Shown here piece after piece: positions 7,651 to 15,573 of a stretch of DNA of 64,000 nt; the first letter of the stretch is position 1, and each line of letters begins with the position of its first letter. The stretch is from an uncultured Sphingomonas sp. (GTDB lineage Bacteria; Pseudomonadota; Alphaproteobacteria; Sphingomonadales; Sphingomonadaceae). The notes under the pieces were generated by a model, which saw nothing but the letters and a program-made list of their open reading frames with translations, was not told the origin of the DNA and ran no database searches. The stretch covers positions 62,001 through 126,000 of the forward strand of contig CAJYIX010000022.1 in assembly GCA_913775315.1 (NCBI GenBank), written 5' to 3'. The translations under genes were made by a program, and so were the position numbers.

Positions 7651-8243
7651 GACGTCAACACCCCGCGCGTGTGCAGATAACCGATAAGGGGAAGGAGCGG
7701 CAGGCCGAGGATCGTAAAATGGCTGCCCTCGATCCGGCTGAACAGCTGCACCCCCGGCCCCTCGATCCGGTAGCAGCCCACGCAGCCCGCGATCGCCGGC
7801 CATTCGGCATCGAGATACGCGTCGATGAAGGCGGGCGTGAGCGGGCGGACATGCATCCGCGCGCGCTCGACATGGCGCCAGACGGGGCGCGTGCCCTCGA
7901 CGATGACCGCCGCGCTCCACAGGTCGTGCACCTGCCCCGACATGGCGGTCAGGTGCTCGGCGGCATCCTCGCGGCTCACCGGCTTGTCGAGCAGCCGGCC
8001 GTCGGCGAGCGCGACGATGGAATCGCAGCCGAGGATCAGGCCGGGTGCGCCGAGTGCGGCGACCTTCGATGCCTTGAGCTCCGCCAGCGCATCGGCGGTG
8101 TCGCGCGCGCTCAGCCCCTGCGCCGCAAACGTCGCCTTCGCCGCATCCTCGTCCACCAGTGCCGCCACCGCCTCGTGCGGCACGCCGGCGTCGGCCAGCA
8201 TCGCGCGGCGACTGGCGCTTTGCGAGGCGAGGGTGAGCCTCAC
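7647..8243 (-). CDS. maf: Maf family nucleoside triphosphate pyrophosphatase
   Basis: A house-cleaning pyrophosphatase acting on non-canonical or specific NTPs. The 198-residue protein starts at GTG 8243 and shows the signature LASQSASRRAML, the GCDSIVAL motif with the catalytic Asp, and the KPVSREDAAEHLTAMSG motif. The GTG overlaps the ppsR stop in a GTGA arrangement, and the maf stop overlaps the aroE start. The nucleotide specificity of the Maf paralogues cannot be decided here. Confidence 0.93.
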   Translation of the reverse strand: MRLTLASQSASRRAMLADAGVPHEAVAALVDEDAAKATFAAQGLSARDTADALAELKASKVAALGAPGLILGCDSIVALADGRLLDKPVSREDAAEHLTAMSGQVHDLWSAAVIVEGTRPVWRHVERARMHVRPLTPAFIDAYLDAEWPAIAGCVGCYRIEGPGVQLFSRIEGSHFTILGLPLLPLIGYLHTRGVLTS

Positions 8244-9049
8244 TTGCCCCGCTCCTGATAGAGGGTGATGACCGCCGCCGCCGTCTCCTCGATCGAGCGG
8301 CGGGTGACGTCGATCACCGGCCAGCCATTGTCGGCGAACATCCGCCGGGCATAGGCGACCTCGCGCGACACCGCTTCCTGATCGACATAGGGCGTCTCGG
8401 GCGCCTGGTTGAGGCTGAGCAGGCGGTTGCGGCGGACCTGGATCAGCCGGTCGGCGCTCGTTGTCAGGCCGACGACCATCGGGTGCTTCAGGTTGAAGAG
8501 CTTGTCGGGCGGCGGGCTCTCGACGACGATCGGAATGTTCGCGACCTTGTAGCCGCGGTTGGCGAGATAGATCGAGGTCGGCGTCTTGGAGGAGCGGCTG
8601 ACGCCCGCGAGCAGGATTTCCGCTTCCTCCCAATTCTCCCAGTTTAGGCCGTCGTCGTGCGCGATCGTGAACTGGATCGCATCGACGCGCGCAAAGTACG
8701 CCGCATCGAGCATGTGCTGGCGCCCCGGCCGTGCCTTTGCCGCCTGTCCCAGCAGCCCCGACAGCGCCGCGTTCACCCCATCCAATGGCGCGACCGCGGG
8801 CAGGCCCATCGCCCGGCACCGCGCCTCCAGCGTCCGGCGCACGTCGGGATTGACGAGCGTGAACAGGACGAGGCCGGGGTTCTGCGCGATCTCCTGAAGG
8901 ATACGCTCCAGATGCGCTTCGGACCGCACCATCGGCCAGAAATGCCGCAGCGTCTCGACATCGTCGTACTGGGCCAGCGCCGCCTTGGCGATGTTCTCCA
9001 GCGTCTCTCCGGTCGAATCTGACAGGAGGTGAAGGTGCAGGCGGTTCAC
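8240..9049 (-). CDS. ppsR: Pyruvate, water dikinase / PPDK regulatory protein (DUF299)
   Basis: A bifunctional serine/threonine kinase-phosphorylase that switches phosphoenolpyruvate synthase or pyruvate phosphate dikinase on and off. The 269-residue protein starts at GTG 9049 (NRLHLHLLSDSTGETL) and has the family's nucleotide-binding block GVSRSSKTPTSIYLANRGYKVANIP, then KHPMVVGLTTSADRL and the C-terminal IDVTRRSIEETAA. It is the first gene left of the probable replication origin, the position held by its orthologue opposite hemE in Caulobacter. Further in-frame codons upstream run through the origin and lack family similarity. Confidence 0.93.
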   Translation of the reverse strand: MNRLHLHLLSDSTGETLENIAKAALAQYDDVETLRHFWPMVRSEAHLERILQEIAQNPGLVLFTLVNPDVRRTLEARCRAMGLPAVAPLDGVNAALSGLLGQAAKARPGRQHMLDAAYFARVDAIQFTIAHDDGLNWENWEEAEILLAGVSRSSKTPTSIYLANRGYKVANIPIVVESPPPDKLFNLKHPMVVGLTTSADRLIQVRRNRLLSLNQAPETPYVDQEAVSREVAYARRMFADNGWPVIDVTRRSIEETAAAVITLYQERGK

Positions 9050-9349
9050 CGGCTGGACCGATCTGTGGACAACATGGGGAGAGGCGCTAGCGCAACTTCG
9101 GCCGCTCGCCAAGGCGTGGACAACCGCCCCATCCGTCCCCAACCCGTCCACATTCCCTGCCCGTGCGCATGGTTCCATCCCCAGCCTGTGGATAATGTGG
9201 ACGCGGCTTCCGAATCCGAGGGGTTCTGCGGGGCCGAAAGGGTCAAGCTGTTGGCATTTCCGGCACCGCGATCTAAGCCACGCTACCCACGCGCCATCCT
9301 CTTTCAACATCCATCTTAGATTCTTCTTATTTGTTTGAAGGGACCCCGA
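9050..9349. other. oriC: Probable chromosomal replication origin (oriC)
   Basis: A 300-base gap between the divergent ppsR and hemE genes. It contains a perfect DnaA box, TGTGGATAA (9187-9195), abutted by TGTGGACGC (9196-9204), and further degenerate boxes TGTGGACAA (9064-9072), CGTGGACAA (9115-9123) and CCGTCCACA (9144-9152). An AT-rich stretch at 9311-9340 (CTTAGATTCTTCTTATTTG) is a plausible unwinding element. GANTC methylation sites lie at 9212-9216 and 9319-9323. Location beside hemE and near parAB matches alphaproteobacterial origins, and flanking genes are transcribed away on both sides. The promoters of ppsR and hemE must also lie here. Confidence 0.8.
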
Positions 9350-10387
9350 TTGCGCCGTTCCCACACGTTCAAGCCGCTCCTCGCCACGCTGAAAGGCCAG
9401 CGCCAGTCCGTCCCGCCGATGTGGCTCATGCGACAGGCCGGACGATACCTGCCCGAGTATCGCGCACTCAGGGAGGAGAAGGGCGGCTTCCTGGCGATGG
9501 CGATGGACCCGGAGGCAGCGCGCGAGATCACGCTCCAGCCGATCCGCCGGTTCGGGTTCGACGGGGCGATCCTCTTTTCCGACATCCTTACCGTGCCGAT
9601 GGCGCTCGGCCAGCAGCTCTGGTTCGAGGCCGGCGAAGGCCCGCGGCTTGCCCCGCCGCTTGCCGATGCCGCTGCGATCGACGCGTTGGAGCAGGGTGCG
9701 CCCGATACGCTCGACCCCGTCTATGCGGCGGTGCGCCGGATCGTCGACGTGCTGCCGAACGGGGTGACGATGCTAGGCTTCGCAGGATCGCCCTGGACGG
9801 TCGCCACGTACATGATCGCGGGGCAGGGGAGCCGGACCCAGGACGCGGCCCGCCGCCTCGCCTATCGCGATCCGGAGGCGATGCAGCGGCTGGTCGATCG
9901 CATCGTCGCCACGACAATCGACTATCTTGCGAAGCAGCATGAGGCGGGGGTCGAGGCGGTCCAGCTGTTCGACAGCTGGTCGGGCAGCCTCAGCCCCGAA
10001 CAGTTCGAACGCTGGGTGATCGCGCCCAACAAGGCGATCGTCGCGGGGCTGCGCGCACGCTGCCCCGACCTCGTCATCATCGGCTTTCCGAAGGGCGCGG
10101 GCGCCAAGCTCGCCGACTATGCCGAACAGGTGGGCATCGATGCGGTCGGCGTGGACGAGACGATCGCCCCCGAATGGGCCGCGCGTGCGCTGCCCGCGAA
10201 CATGCCCGTGCAGGGCAATCTCGATCCGCTGGCGCTGATCGCCGGCGGCGACACGCTCGTGCGCGCGGTGGATCGCATCCTAGCGGCGTTCGCGGGGCGG
10301 CCGCATGTCTTCAACCTCGGCCACGGCATCCTGCCCGACACGCCGATCGCGCATGTCGAGGCGCTGATCGCGCGGGTGCGCGGATGA
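9350..10387 (+). CDS. hemE: Uroporphyrinogen decarboxylase
   Basis: Decarboxylates the four acetate side chains of uroporphyrinogen III to give coproporphyrinogen III in haem synthesis. The 345-residue protein has the signature PPMWLMRQAGRYLPEYR near the N-terminus, the catalytic Asp in ILFSDILTVP, and MLGFAGSPWT. There is no ATG near the start. TTG at 9350 is chosen because a good Shine-Dalgarno, AAGGGA (9338-9343), stands six bases before it, while TTG at 9335 has none. It is the first gene right of the probable origin and overlaps hemJ (ATGA). Confidence 0.94.
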   Translation: MRRSHTFKPLLATLKGQRQSVPPMWLMRQAGRYLPEYRALREEKGGFLAMAMDPEAAREITLQPIRRFGFDGAILFSDILTVPMALGQQLWFEAGEGPRLAPPLADAAAIDALEQGAPDTLDPVYAAVRRIVDVLPNGVTMLGFAGSPWTVATYMIAGQGSRTQDAARRLAYRDPEAMQRLVDRIVATTIDYLAKQHEAGVEAVQLFDSWSGSLSPEQFERWVIAPNKAIVAGLRARCPDLVIIGFPKGAGAKLADYAEQVGIDAVGVDETIAPEWAARALPANMPVQGNLDPLALIAGGDTLVRAVDRILAAFAGRPHVFNLGHGILPDTPIAHVEALIARVRG

Positions 10388-10839
10388 CCGGCTGGCTGGG
10401 CGACGCCTATCCGTGGGTGAAGGCGGTGCACGTCATCTTCGTCATCTTCTGGATGGCGGGGCTGTTCATGCTGCCACGCTACCTCGTCCATCATCAGGAG
10501 GGGCTGTCGATCCCCGGCGAGCCCGAGCGCTGGGTAAAGCGAGAGGCGCTGCTCCGCCGGATGATCCTGACGCCATCGCTGGTGATCGTGTGGGTGCTGG
10601 GCCTCATGCTGGCGGTCAATCTGGGGCTGCTGGACGGGCAGCCGGGGCTAGGGTGGCTCCACGCCAAGCTGCTGCTGGTGATCCTGCTGTCGGGCTATCA
10701 CGGCTGGGCGGTCGGCTATGCGAGGAAGCTCGCCGCCGGCCGGCCGACGCTCGCGCCGCGGACGCTGCGGCTAATCAACGAGGTGCCGGCGCTCGGCGCG
10801 ATCCTGATCGTCATCCTGGCCGAGGTGAAGCCCTTCTGA
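10384..10839 (+). CDS. hemJ: Protoporphyrinogen oxidase HemJ (CopD/UPF0093 family)
   Basis: An integral membrane protein that oxidises protoporphyrinogen IX to protoporphyrin IX in bacteria lacking hemG/hemY. The 151-residue protein has about four membrane segments, the conserved histidine in VKAVHVIFVIFWMAGLFMLPRYLVHH, and the family's SGYHGW motif. Translational coupling to hemE (ATGA overlap at 10384) supports a haem-pathway role. The family was earlier annotated as CopD-like, but residues and context favour HemJ. Confidence 0.88.
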   Translation: MTGWLGDAYPWVKAVHVIFVIFWMAGLFMLPRYLVHHQEGLSIPGEPERWVKREALLRRMILTPSLVIVWVLGLMLAVNLGLLDGQPGLGWLHAKLLLVILLSGYHGWAVGYARKLAAGRPTLAPRTLRLINEVPALGAILIVILAEVKPF

Positions 10840-10841
10840 CG

Positions 10842-10991
10842 TTGACTTGGGGGCGGGGCGGTCTTAGTTGCTAATGACGTGCAGCGTTGCCCTTGGGCAA
10901 CCCCTCGCACGTCCTCCCTCCAGCATCGAAGCCGGCGCATCCGCCGAGCCGCACGACGCCACCCTCCCAACGCCCGCACCGGACGACCCCA
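10842..10991 (+). promoter_or_regulatory. rho leader: possible promoter, two-tier hairpin and C-rich tract
   Basis: A TTGACT hexamer (10842-10847) is followed 17 bases later by TAGTTG, a weak promoter candidate. The leader then forms a nested hairpin: outer arms GACGTGC (10876-10882) and GCACGTC (10907-10913), inner arms GTTGCCC (10886-10892) and GGGCAAC (10895-10901). After it, 10950-10991 is C-rich and G-poor, as in Rho utilisation sites. This suggests autoregulation of rho by attenuation, but nothing here proves it. Confidence 0.4.
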
Positions 10992-12248
10992 ATGCACCTC
11001 AAGGACTTGAAGAAGAAAGCGCCCGCCGAACTGGTCGAGATGGCCGAGGCACTGGGCGTCGAAGGCGCGTCGACGATGCGCAAGCAGGACCTGATGTTCG
11101 CCATCCTCAAGGTTCAGGCCGAGAACGGCGAGCAGATCATGGGCCTCGGCACGATCGAGGTGTTGCCCGACGGCTTCGGCTTCCTGCGCAGCCCCGAGGC
11201 GAACTATCTCGCCGGTCCCGACGACATCTACATCTCGCCCAATCAGGTCCGGAAGTTTGGCCTGCGCACTGGCGACACGGTGGAGGGCGAGGTCCGTGGG
11301 CCGAAGGACGGCGAGCGTTATTTCGCGCTCACCAAGCTCATCAGCGTCAATTTCGACGATCCCGATGCGGTCCGCCATCGCGTCAATTTCGACAATCTGA
11401 CGCCGCTCTATCCCGAGCAGAAGCTGAAGCTCGATCCGTTCGACCCGACGCAGAAGGACAAGTCCGCCCGCGTCATCGACATCGTCAGCCCGCAGGGCAA
11501 GGGCCAGCGCACGCTGATCGTCGCCCCGCCGCGCGTCGGCAAAACGGTGATGCTTCAGAACATCGCCAAGGCGATCACCGACAACCACCCAGAAGTGTTC
11601 CTTATCGTCCTGCTCATCGACGAGCGGCCCGAGGAAGTCACCGACATGCAGCGCAGCGTGAAGGGCGAGGTCGTCAGCTCGACCTTCGACGAACCCGCCC
11701 AGCGCCACGTTCAGGTCGCCGAGATGGTGATTGAAAAGGCCAAGCGTCTGGTCGAGCACAAGAAGGATGTCGTCATCCTGCTCGACTCCATCACCCGCCT
11801 CGGCCGCGCATACAACACCGTGGTGCCTTCGTCGGGCAAGGTGCTGACCGGCGGCGTCGATGCCAACGCGCTCCAGCGGCCGAAGCGCTTCTTCGGCGCG
11901 GCGCGCAACATCGAGGAGGGCGGCAGCCTCTCGATCATCGCCACCGCGCTGATCGACACGGGCAGCCGCATGGACGAGGTGATCTTCGAGGAGTTCAAGG
12001 GTACCGGTAACTCGGAAATCGTCCTCGACCGCAAGGTCGCCGACAAGCGCATCTTCCCGGCGATGGACGTCGGCAAGTCTGGCACGCGCAAGGAAGAGCT
12101 GTTGGTCGAGAAGCCGATCCTGTCGAAGATGTGGGTGCTGCGCCGCATCCTCATGCAGATGGGCACCATCGATTCGATGGAGTTCCTGCTCGACAAGATG
12201 AAGGATTCGAAGACCAACGAGGATTTCTTCGACTCAATGAACTCCTGA
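10992..12248 (+). CDS. rho: Transcription termination factor Rho
   Basis: A hexameric RNA-dependent ATPase/helicase that terminates transcription. The 418-residue protein starts at ATG 10992 ([21 protein letters not shown], the N-terminal helix bundle). It has the cold-shock RNA-binding fold ([35 protein letters not shown]), Walker A PPRVGKT, Walker [11 protein letters not shown], and the secondary RNA-binding loops. The length matches E. coli Rho (419). Two terminator-like hairpins follow the gene. Confidence 0.97.
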   Translation: MHLKDLKKKAPAELVEMAEALGVEGASTMRKQDLMFAILKVQAENGEQIMGLGTIEVLPDGFGFLRSPEANYLAGPDDIYISPNQVRKFGLRTGDTVEGEVRGPKDGERYFALTKLISVNFDDPDAVRHRVNFDNLTPLYPEQKLKLDPFDPTQKDKSARVIDIVSPQGKGQRTLIVAPPRVGKTVMLQNIAKAITDNHPEVFLIVLLIDERPEEVTDMQRSVKGEVVSSTFDEPAQRHVQVAEMVIEKAKRLVEHKKDVVILLDSITRLGRAYNTVVPSSGKVLTGGVDANALQRPKRFFGAARNIEEGGSLSIIATALIDTGSRMDEVIFEEFKGTGNSEIVLDRKVADKRIFPAMDVGKSGTRKEELLVEKPILSKMWVLRRILMQMGTIDSMEFLLDKMKDSKTNEDFFDSMNS

Positions 12249-12258
12249 TCGAGCGCGC

Positions 12259-12281
12259 CCCGGCACAGTGCCTGTGCCGGG
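12259..12281 (+). terminator. Hairpin directly after rho, no T-tract
   Basis: A perfect 10-base stem, CCCGGCACAG (12259-12268) with CTGTGCCGGG (12272-12281), around a TGC loop, ten bases after the rho stop. No T-run follows, so it may stabilise the 3' end rather than terminate. Confidence 0.45.
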
Positions 12282-12382
12282 AGTCGCGCCGATCCGGCCG
12301 GCGGGGCAGCGTCCCGACCGACGACGCGGCATTGCCGCATCGGGACCGAAACAATTCTAGCCGTCAGGCATTCACATTATTC

Positions 12383-12412
12383 ACGGCGCGGGCCTCTTGT
12401 CCGCGCCGTTTT
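12383..12412 (+). terminator. Intrinsic terminator between rho and the TerC gene
   Basis: Stem ACGGCGCGG (12383-12391) with CCGCGCCGT (12401-12409), a 9-base loop, then a short TTTT run ending at 12412. It separates rho from the TerC-family gene 19 bases on. Confidence 0.65.
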
Positions 12413-12430
12413 CCTGTCTAGGACCGGCCC

Positions 12431-13159
12431 ATGCTCGAGCTATTCTACAGTGCCGCCGCCGCGACCGGCGGGATCGGATCGCCTGCCGATATCTGGCAGC
12501 ACATCCTCGCCGATTTCAGCAACATCACCGAACCGGCGGCGCTCGCTGCGTTCGGATCGGTGCTGATGATCGACCTCGTCCTCGCGGGCGACAATGCGAT
12601 CGTGGTCGGCGCGCTCGCTGCGGGGCTGCCCGCCGATCAGCGCAAGAAGGTCATCCTGATCGGCATCGGCGCGGCGCTCGTCCTGCGCATCGCGTTCGCG
12701 CTGGTCGTCACCTGGCTGATGGGGATCGTCGGCCTGATCTTCGCCGGTGGCCTGTTGCTACTCTGGGTCAGCTGGAAGTTTTGGCGCGAGATCCGCAGCG
12801 GGTCGCACAGCGAAGGATCGACGGAGATCGAGGGCGACGAGCGCTCCGGCCTCAACGCCTCGCGCAGCTTCGCCGCGGCCGCCTGGTCGGTGGCGGTCGC
12901 CGACGTGTCGATGAGCCTCGACAATGTGCTCGCCGTCGCGGGTGCGGCGCGGGAGCATCCGGGGATCCTCGTCGTCGGCCTGCTCTTGTCGGTCGCGCTC
13001 ATGGGGCTCGCCGCCAATTTCATCGCCCGCCTGATCGACCGCTATCGCTGGATCGCATACGTGGGTCTGGCGATCATCGTCGTGGTGGCGCTCAAGATGA
13101 TCTACGAGGGCTGGGTGGGGACACCCGAGACGCTGGGCCTCGCCAGCCTGTTCATGTGA
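12431..13159 (+). CDS. TerC family integral membrane protein (YjbE-like)
   Basis: A 242-residue polytopic membrane protein of the TerC/Alx family with about seven hydrophobic segments. Both family signature repeats are present: DLVLAGDNAIVVG near residue 50 and DVSMSLDNVLAVAG near residue 160, whose acidic residues lie in the membrane and are linked to metal transport in relatives. Some family members export manganese, and others are tied to tellurite resistance. The substrate here is not determinable. The gene stands alone between two terminators. Confidence 0.88.
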   Translation: MLELFYSAAAATGGIGSPADIWQHILADFSNITEPAALAAFGSVLMIDLVLAGDNAIVVGALAAGLPADQRKKVILIGIGAALVLRIAFALVVTWLMGIVGLIFAGGLLLLWVSWKFWREIRSGSHSEGSTEIEGDERSGLNASRSFAAAAWSVAVADVSMSLDNVLAVAGAAREHPGILVVGLLLSVALMGLAANFIARLIDRYRWIAYVGLAIIVVVALKMIYEGWVGTPETLGLASLFM

Positions 13160-13186
13160 CCTGACGGGCCTCTGGAAGCGAAAGAT

Positions 13187-13214
13187 GGGGGAGCGGGTGA
13201 CCGCTCCCCCTTTT
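13187..13214. terminator. Bidirectional terminator between TerC and dienelactone hydrolase genes
   Basis: A perfect 10-base stem, GGGGGAGCGG (13187-13196) with CCGCTCCCCC (13201-13210), GTGA loop, followed by TTTT. An A-rich stretch precedes it, so it should also work on the minus strand for the convergent gene. Confidence 0.85.
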
Positions 13215-13218
13215 CATG

Positions 13219-13917
13219 TCAGCCGAGATACTTGGCGAAGAAGCCGCGGGTCCGCGCATCGGCCTCGTCCGCCGCCTGTGGGGAGCGGCGATTGCCGACT
13301 TCGGTGGCAAAACCGTGATCCTCGCCGTGATAGTCGTGCAGCGTGACCTTGGGGTGGTGGTCCAGCCCCTCGTGCATCTTGGCCTGCGTCTCCTTGTCGA
13401 CGAAGCCATCGTCGCCGGCGATGTGCAGCATCAGCGGATTGGCGATCGCGTCCTTCTCATCGAGCAGTCCGTCGATGCCGACCGCGTAGTAGCCGACCGA
13501 CGCATCCACATCGGTCCGCGCGGCGGTCATATAGGCGAGGCGTCCGCCCAGGCAGTAGCCGACGACGCCGACCTTGCCGCCCTCGGACAGGTGCCCGCGC
13601 GCGGCGCGGATCGTCGCCTCGATATCCTTGATCCCCTGATCCTGATCGAACTTGCCCATCAGGCCGAGCGCTTGGTTCATCTCCGCCTCGATATCGGGGT
13701 CGAGCTCGATGCCCGGCTCGATCCGCCAGAACAGATCGGGTGCGATCGCCAGATAACCGTCGGCGGCGAGATGGTTGCACTTCTGACGAATGCCGCGATT
13801 GACGCCGAAAATCTCCTGGATCACCACGATCGCGGCGCGGGGGCTGCCCTCGGGCTTGGCGACATAGGCCTTGAAGCGGCCGGCGCCGTCCAGCGTCTCG
13901 ATCTCGATTTCGCTCAT
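13219..13917 (-). CDS. Dienelactone hydrolase family protein
   Basis: A 232-residue cytoplasmic alpha/beta hydrolase of the dienelactone hydrolase family. The nucleophile is the cysteine of GYCLGGRLAY, the acid is in HIAGDDGFVD, and the histidine is in HGEDHGFATEV. Such enzymes hydrolyse dienelactones in aromatic catabolism, but many paralogues have other ester substrates and no aromatic pathway genes are nearby. The ATG at 13917 gives the family-typical N-terminus. Codons upstream of it in frame are not conserved-looking. Confidence 0.92.
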   Translation of the reverse strand: MSEIEIETLDGAGRFKAYVAKPEGSPRAAIVVIQEIFGVNRGIRQKCNHLAADGYLAIAPDLFWRIEPGIELDPDIEAEMNQALGLMGKFDQDQGIKDIEATIRAARGHLSEGGKVGVVGYCLGGRLAYMTAARTDVDASVGYYAVGIDGLLDEKDAIANPLMLHIAGDDGFVDKETQAKMHEGLDHHPKVTLHDYHGEDHGFATEVGNRRSPQAADEADARTRGFFAKYLG

Positions 13918-13997
13918 GGGTGTTATCTTCCTCTTGGTTGCGTGCGCGTGCTGAACGCGCCTATCCTGCCCCGGTTCGCGCATTTTGGGGGTCGTCC

Positions 13998-14234
13998 ATG
14001 AAAATCAATGTCGAGGTCGACTGCACGCCCGAGGAAGCGCGCCGGGCGATGGGGCTGCCCGACTTCACCCCCGTCCACGAACGCTATGTCGCGATGATCC
14101 AGGAAACGATGGAGAAGGGTGCAAGCCCCGAACTGATCGAATCGATGATGAAGAGTTGGGCGCCGATGGGGGAGGCGGGGATCACCTTCTGGCGACAGAT
14201 GTTCGACATCTCGGCCAAGGGCACGCGCGACTGA
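13998..14234 (+). CDS. DUF6489 family protein
   Basis: A 78-residue protein starting MKINVEVDCTPEEARR and continuing with the PDFTPVHERYVAMIQETM segment. I recognise it as the small DUF6489 family found in sphingomonads, whose function is unknown. The family typically sits directly ahead of mnmE, as here (two bases between stop and start). It is soluble and helical by appearance, with no export signal. Confidence 0.8.
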   Translation: MKINVEVDCTPEEARRAMGLPDFTPVHERYVAMIQETMEKGASPELIESMMKSWAPMGEAGITFWRQMFDISAKGTRD

Positions 14235-14236
14235 GC

Positions 14237-15517
14237 ATGGGCGACACGATCGTCGCGCTGTCGAGCGGGCCGCCGCCCGCAGCGATCGGCGTGATCCGGC
14301 TGAGCGGTCCGCAGGCGATCGCCGCCGCCACCGCCATTGCCGGCTCGCTACCCGAACTGCGCCGAGCCGGCCTTCGTGCGCTGCGTCATGACGGTCGGTT
14401 GATCGATCGGGCGCTCACACTGGTCTTTCCCGGACCGGACAGCGCCACGGGCGAAGATCTCGTTGAATTTCATGTACATGGCGGCCTTGCGGTGGTGCGG
14501 GCCGTCGAGAACGCGCTGCTTGCCCAAATGGGAGTCGTCCGCGCTGAGCCTGGGGCGTTCACCCGCCGCGCGCTGTTCAACGGGCGGCTCGACCTGGCGC
14601 AAGTCGAGGCGCTCGGCGATCTTCTCGCCGCGCAGACCGACGCGCAGGCGAGGACCGCCATATTGGGTACCGAAGGCTTGCTGCGCCGCAACATCGATGC
14701 GTTGCAGGGCGAGCTGCTGATGGCCGCTGCCGACGTCGAGTTGGCATTGGACTTCGCCGACGAGGATGATGGCGGAGCATTCGATCGAGATGCGCTGCAA
14801 TCGAGACTACACGCGCTCGAGAACCGGATGCGGAGTTGGTTGGGACGCCCCTGTGTCGAAATACTCAACCGTGGCTTTCGCGTCGTGCTGGCGGGCAGGC
14901 CGAATGCTGGCAAGTCTACGCTGCTCAATGCGATGGCGGGACGCGATGCTGCGATCGTGTCACCAATTGCAGGAACGACACGCGATCGTATCGAAGTGTC
15001 GGTCGCGCACGGGGGGATTCCGTTCGTCCTTACCGACACCGCCGGTCTCGTCAGTGCCAGCGACGATCCGATCGAGATGATCGGGGTCGAGCGTGCCCGT
15101 GATGCCATGGCACAGGCCGACGTTCTTCTTTGGCTGGAAGATTCGGCGCCCTTGCCGCGCGCCGATGCCATCAGGGTAGCGGCGCAGCTCGATCGGCCGG
15201 ATCGCGCGACGCCGCCCGCCGGGGCGATCAGCGTTTCCGGGCTGACCGGCGAGGGGTTGGAGCGCCTTTGGTCCATTGTTCATGCGCAGATCGCCGGTCG
15301 CTTGCCGCCGGAAGACGGAAGCGCGTTGAACGAGCGCCAACATGCGCTGCTCAGCCGCGCAATGGGCGCGGTCGTTGCTGCACGCGATGAGCAGGAGTTG
15401 CTCTTGCTTGCGGAGCAGTTGCGGGCGGCGCGGTACGCACTTGACCAGATAACCGGTGCTGCCGGGACCGAGGCCATGCTCGATCAACTCTTTGGGCGCT
15501 TCTGTATCGGCAAATAG
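14237..15517 (+). CDS. mnmE: tRNA modification GTPase MnmE
   Basis: Together with MnmG it makes the 5-carboxymethylaminomethyl group on wobble uridine 34 of several tRNAs. The 426-residue protein has the N-terminal folate-binding domain ([22 protein letters not shown]), a helical domain, and the inserted G domain with P-loop [13 protein letters not shown], the GTTRD switch and DTAGL. It ends with the essential C-terminal FCIGK, whose Cys takes part in catalysis. A parS site lies between it and mnmG, which follows by 56 bases. Confidence 0.95.
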   Translation: MGDTIVALSSGPPPAAIGVIRLSGPQAIAAATAIAGSLPELRRAGLRALRHDGRLIDRALTLVFPGPDSATGEDLVEFHVHGGLAVVRAVENALLAQMGVVRAEPGAFTRRALFNGRLDLAQVEALGDLLAAQTDAQARTAILGTEGLLRRNIDALQGELLMAAADVELALDFADEDDGGAFDRDALQSRLHALENRMRSWLGRPCVEILNRGFRVVLAGRPNAGKSTLLNAMAGRDAAIVSPIAGTTRDRIEVSVAHGGIPFVLTDTAGLVSASDDPIEMIGVERARDAMAQADVLLWLEDSAPLPRADAIRVAAQLDRPDRATPPAGAISVSGLTGEGLERLWSIVHAQIAGRLPPEDGSALNERQHALLSRAMGAVVAARDEQELLLLAEQLRAARYALDQITGAAGTEAMLDQLFGRFCIGK

Positions 15518-15520
15518 CCC

Positions 15521-15536
15521 TGTTCCACGTGGAACG
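15521..15536. promoter_or_regulatory. parS: parS centromere site 1
   Basis: TGTTCCACGTGGAACG contains the perfect 14-base palindrome GTTCCACGTGGAAC (15522-15535) and matches the ParB consensus TGTT(T/C)CACGTG(A/G)AACA except for the last base. It lies in the mnmE-mnmG gap, about 6.2 kb from the probable origin. Confidence 0.85.
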
Positions 15537-15573
15537 TTTTGACCGTAGTCGAAGAGCGGCTTACGGCAACCCA

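Noticed and set aside
15529..15573. Longer N-terminus for MnmG
   Set aside because: These codons begin inside the parS palindrome and the family N-terminus starts at [11 protein letters not shown].
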